64,000 bases of DNA from the NCBI GenBank assembly GCA_021841865.1, contig JAKCDM010000004.1, positions 1-64,000 on the forward strand, given 5' to 3'. The number at the start of each line of letters is the position of its first letter. The stretch's first letter is position 1. The position numbers were made by a program, and so were the translations under genes. The notes under the pieces were generated by a model that saw nothing but the letters and a program-made list of their open reading frames with translations, searched no databases and was not told the DNA's origin. Below are positions 63,682 to 64,000 of this stretch, piece by piece. This stretch comes from Pseudomonadota bacterium. Lineage in GTDB: Bacteria; Pseudomonadota; Gammaproteobacteria; Burkholderiales; Burkholderiaceae_C.

Positions 63682-64000
63682 ATGCCGATGTCCGCGATTG
63701 CCGAGTTGTCCCCCGCCACCGCCCCCGAAGCCCCCGATCCGCAACTGCTGCGGCGTTGCGCCGAGCGACGCGCCAGGCTGGCGCGCCGAATGGCCGACTC
63801 CGGTGGCGGCGTGGGCGTGCTGCCCACCGCGCCCGAGCGCATGCGCAACCGCGACGCGGATTACCCCTATCGTCACGACAGCTACTTCTACTACCTGAGC
63901 GGATTCGTCGAGCCGCAGAGCCTGCTGGTGCTCGAGGTCGAACGCGACGGGAGTTCGCGCAGCACCCTGTTGTGCCGTCCCCGCGACCCCGAGCGCGAGA
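63682..64000 (+). CDS. pepP: aminopeptidase P family protein, N-terminal part (3' truncated by window edge)
   Basis: LLRRCAERRARLARRMADSGGGVGVLPTAPERMRNRDADYPYRHDSYFYYLSGFVEPQSLLVL. Confidence 0.85.
   Translation, partial: MPMSAIAELSPATAPEAPDPQLLRRCAERRARLARRMADSGGGVGVLPTAPERMRNRDADYPYRHDSYFYYLSGFVEPQSLLVLEVERDGSSRSTLLCRPRDPERE

Overview
High-GC, gene-dense chromosomal window, most likely from a betaproteobacterium of the Burkholderiales type (inferred from gene content and synteny; no search was run). From left to right it contains: (1) the 3' part of an aryl-polyene (APE / xanthomonadin-like) type II fatty-acid/polyketide cluster (about 1-15.5 kb). This includes ketosynthases, a chain-length-factor-like KS, an ACP, an AMP-ligase, dehydratases, a FabG-like reductase, LolA-like and MMPL export proteins, acyltransferases, a glycosyltransferase and a flavin-dependent-halogenase-like oxidoreductase. 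(2) Transporters and metabolic genes (15.6-29.2 kb), including an apparently decayed diguanylate cyclase, a PiT-family protein with an atypical signature, a PhaC-like Cys-nucleophile hydrolase, a LysR/DUF2917 divergent pair and an EmrB/MarR divergent pair with a clear operator palindrome. (3) A signalling block (29.3-42.3 kb): a PhnD-like binding protein plus hybrid kinase, a CHASE hybrid kinase plus REC-EAL protein, and a 1638-aa multi-sensor GGDEF-EAL protein with globin-like and CZB-like modules. (4) Housekeeping genes (smg, dprA, def, fmt, htpX, purB, pncC/cinA, pgpA, thiL, maeB). (5) An RNase Sa/barstar pair next to a tandem hairpin repeat. (6) lptD-surA-rsmA diverging from amgK-murU, with a partial aminopeptidase P gene at the right edge. 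I recognised no CRISPR array, rRNA, tRNA or intact IS element. All assignments come from reading translated motifs, without database searches.
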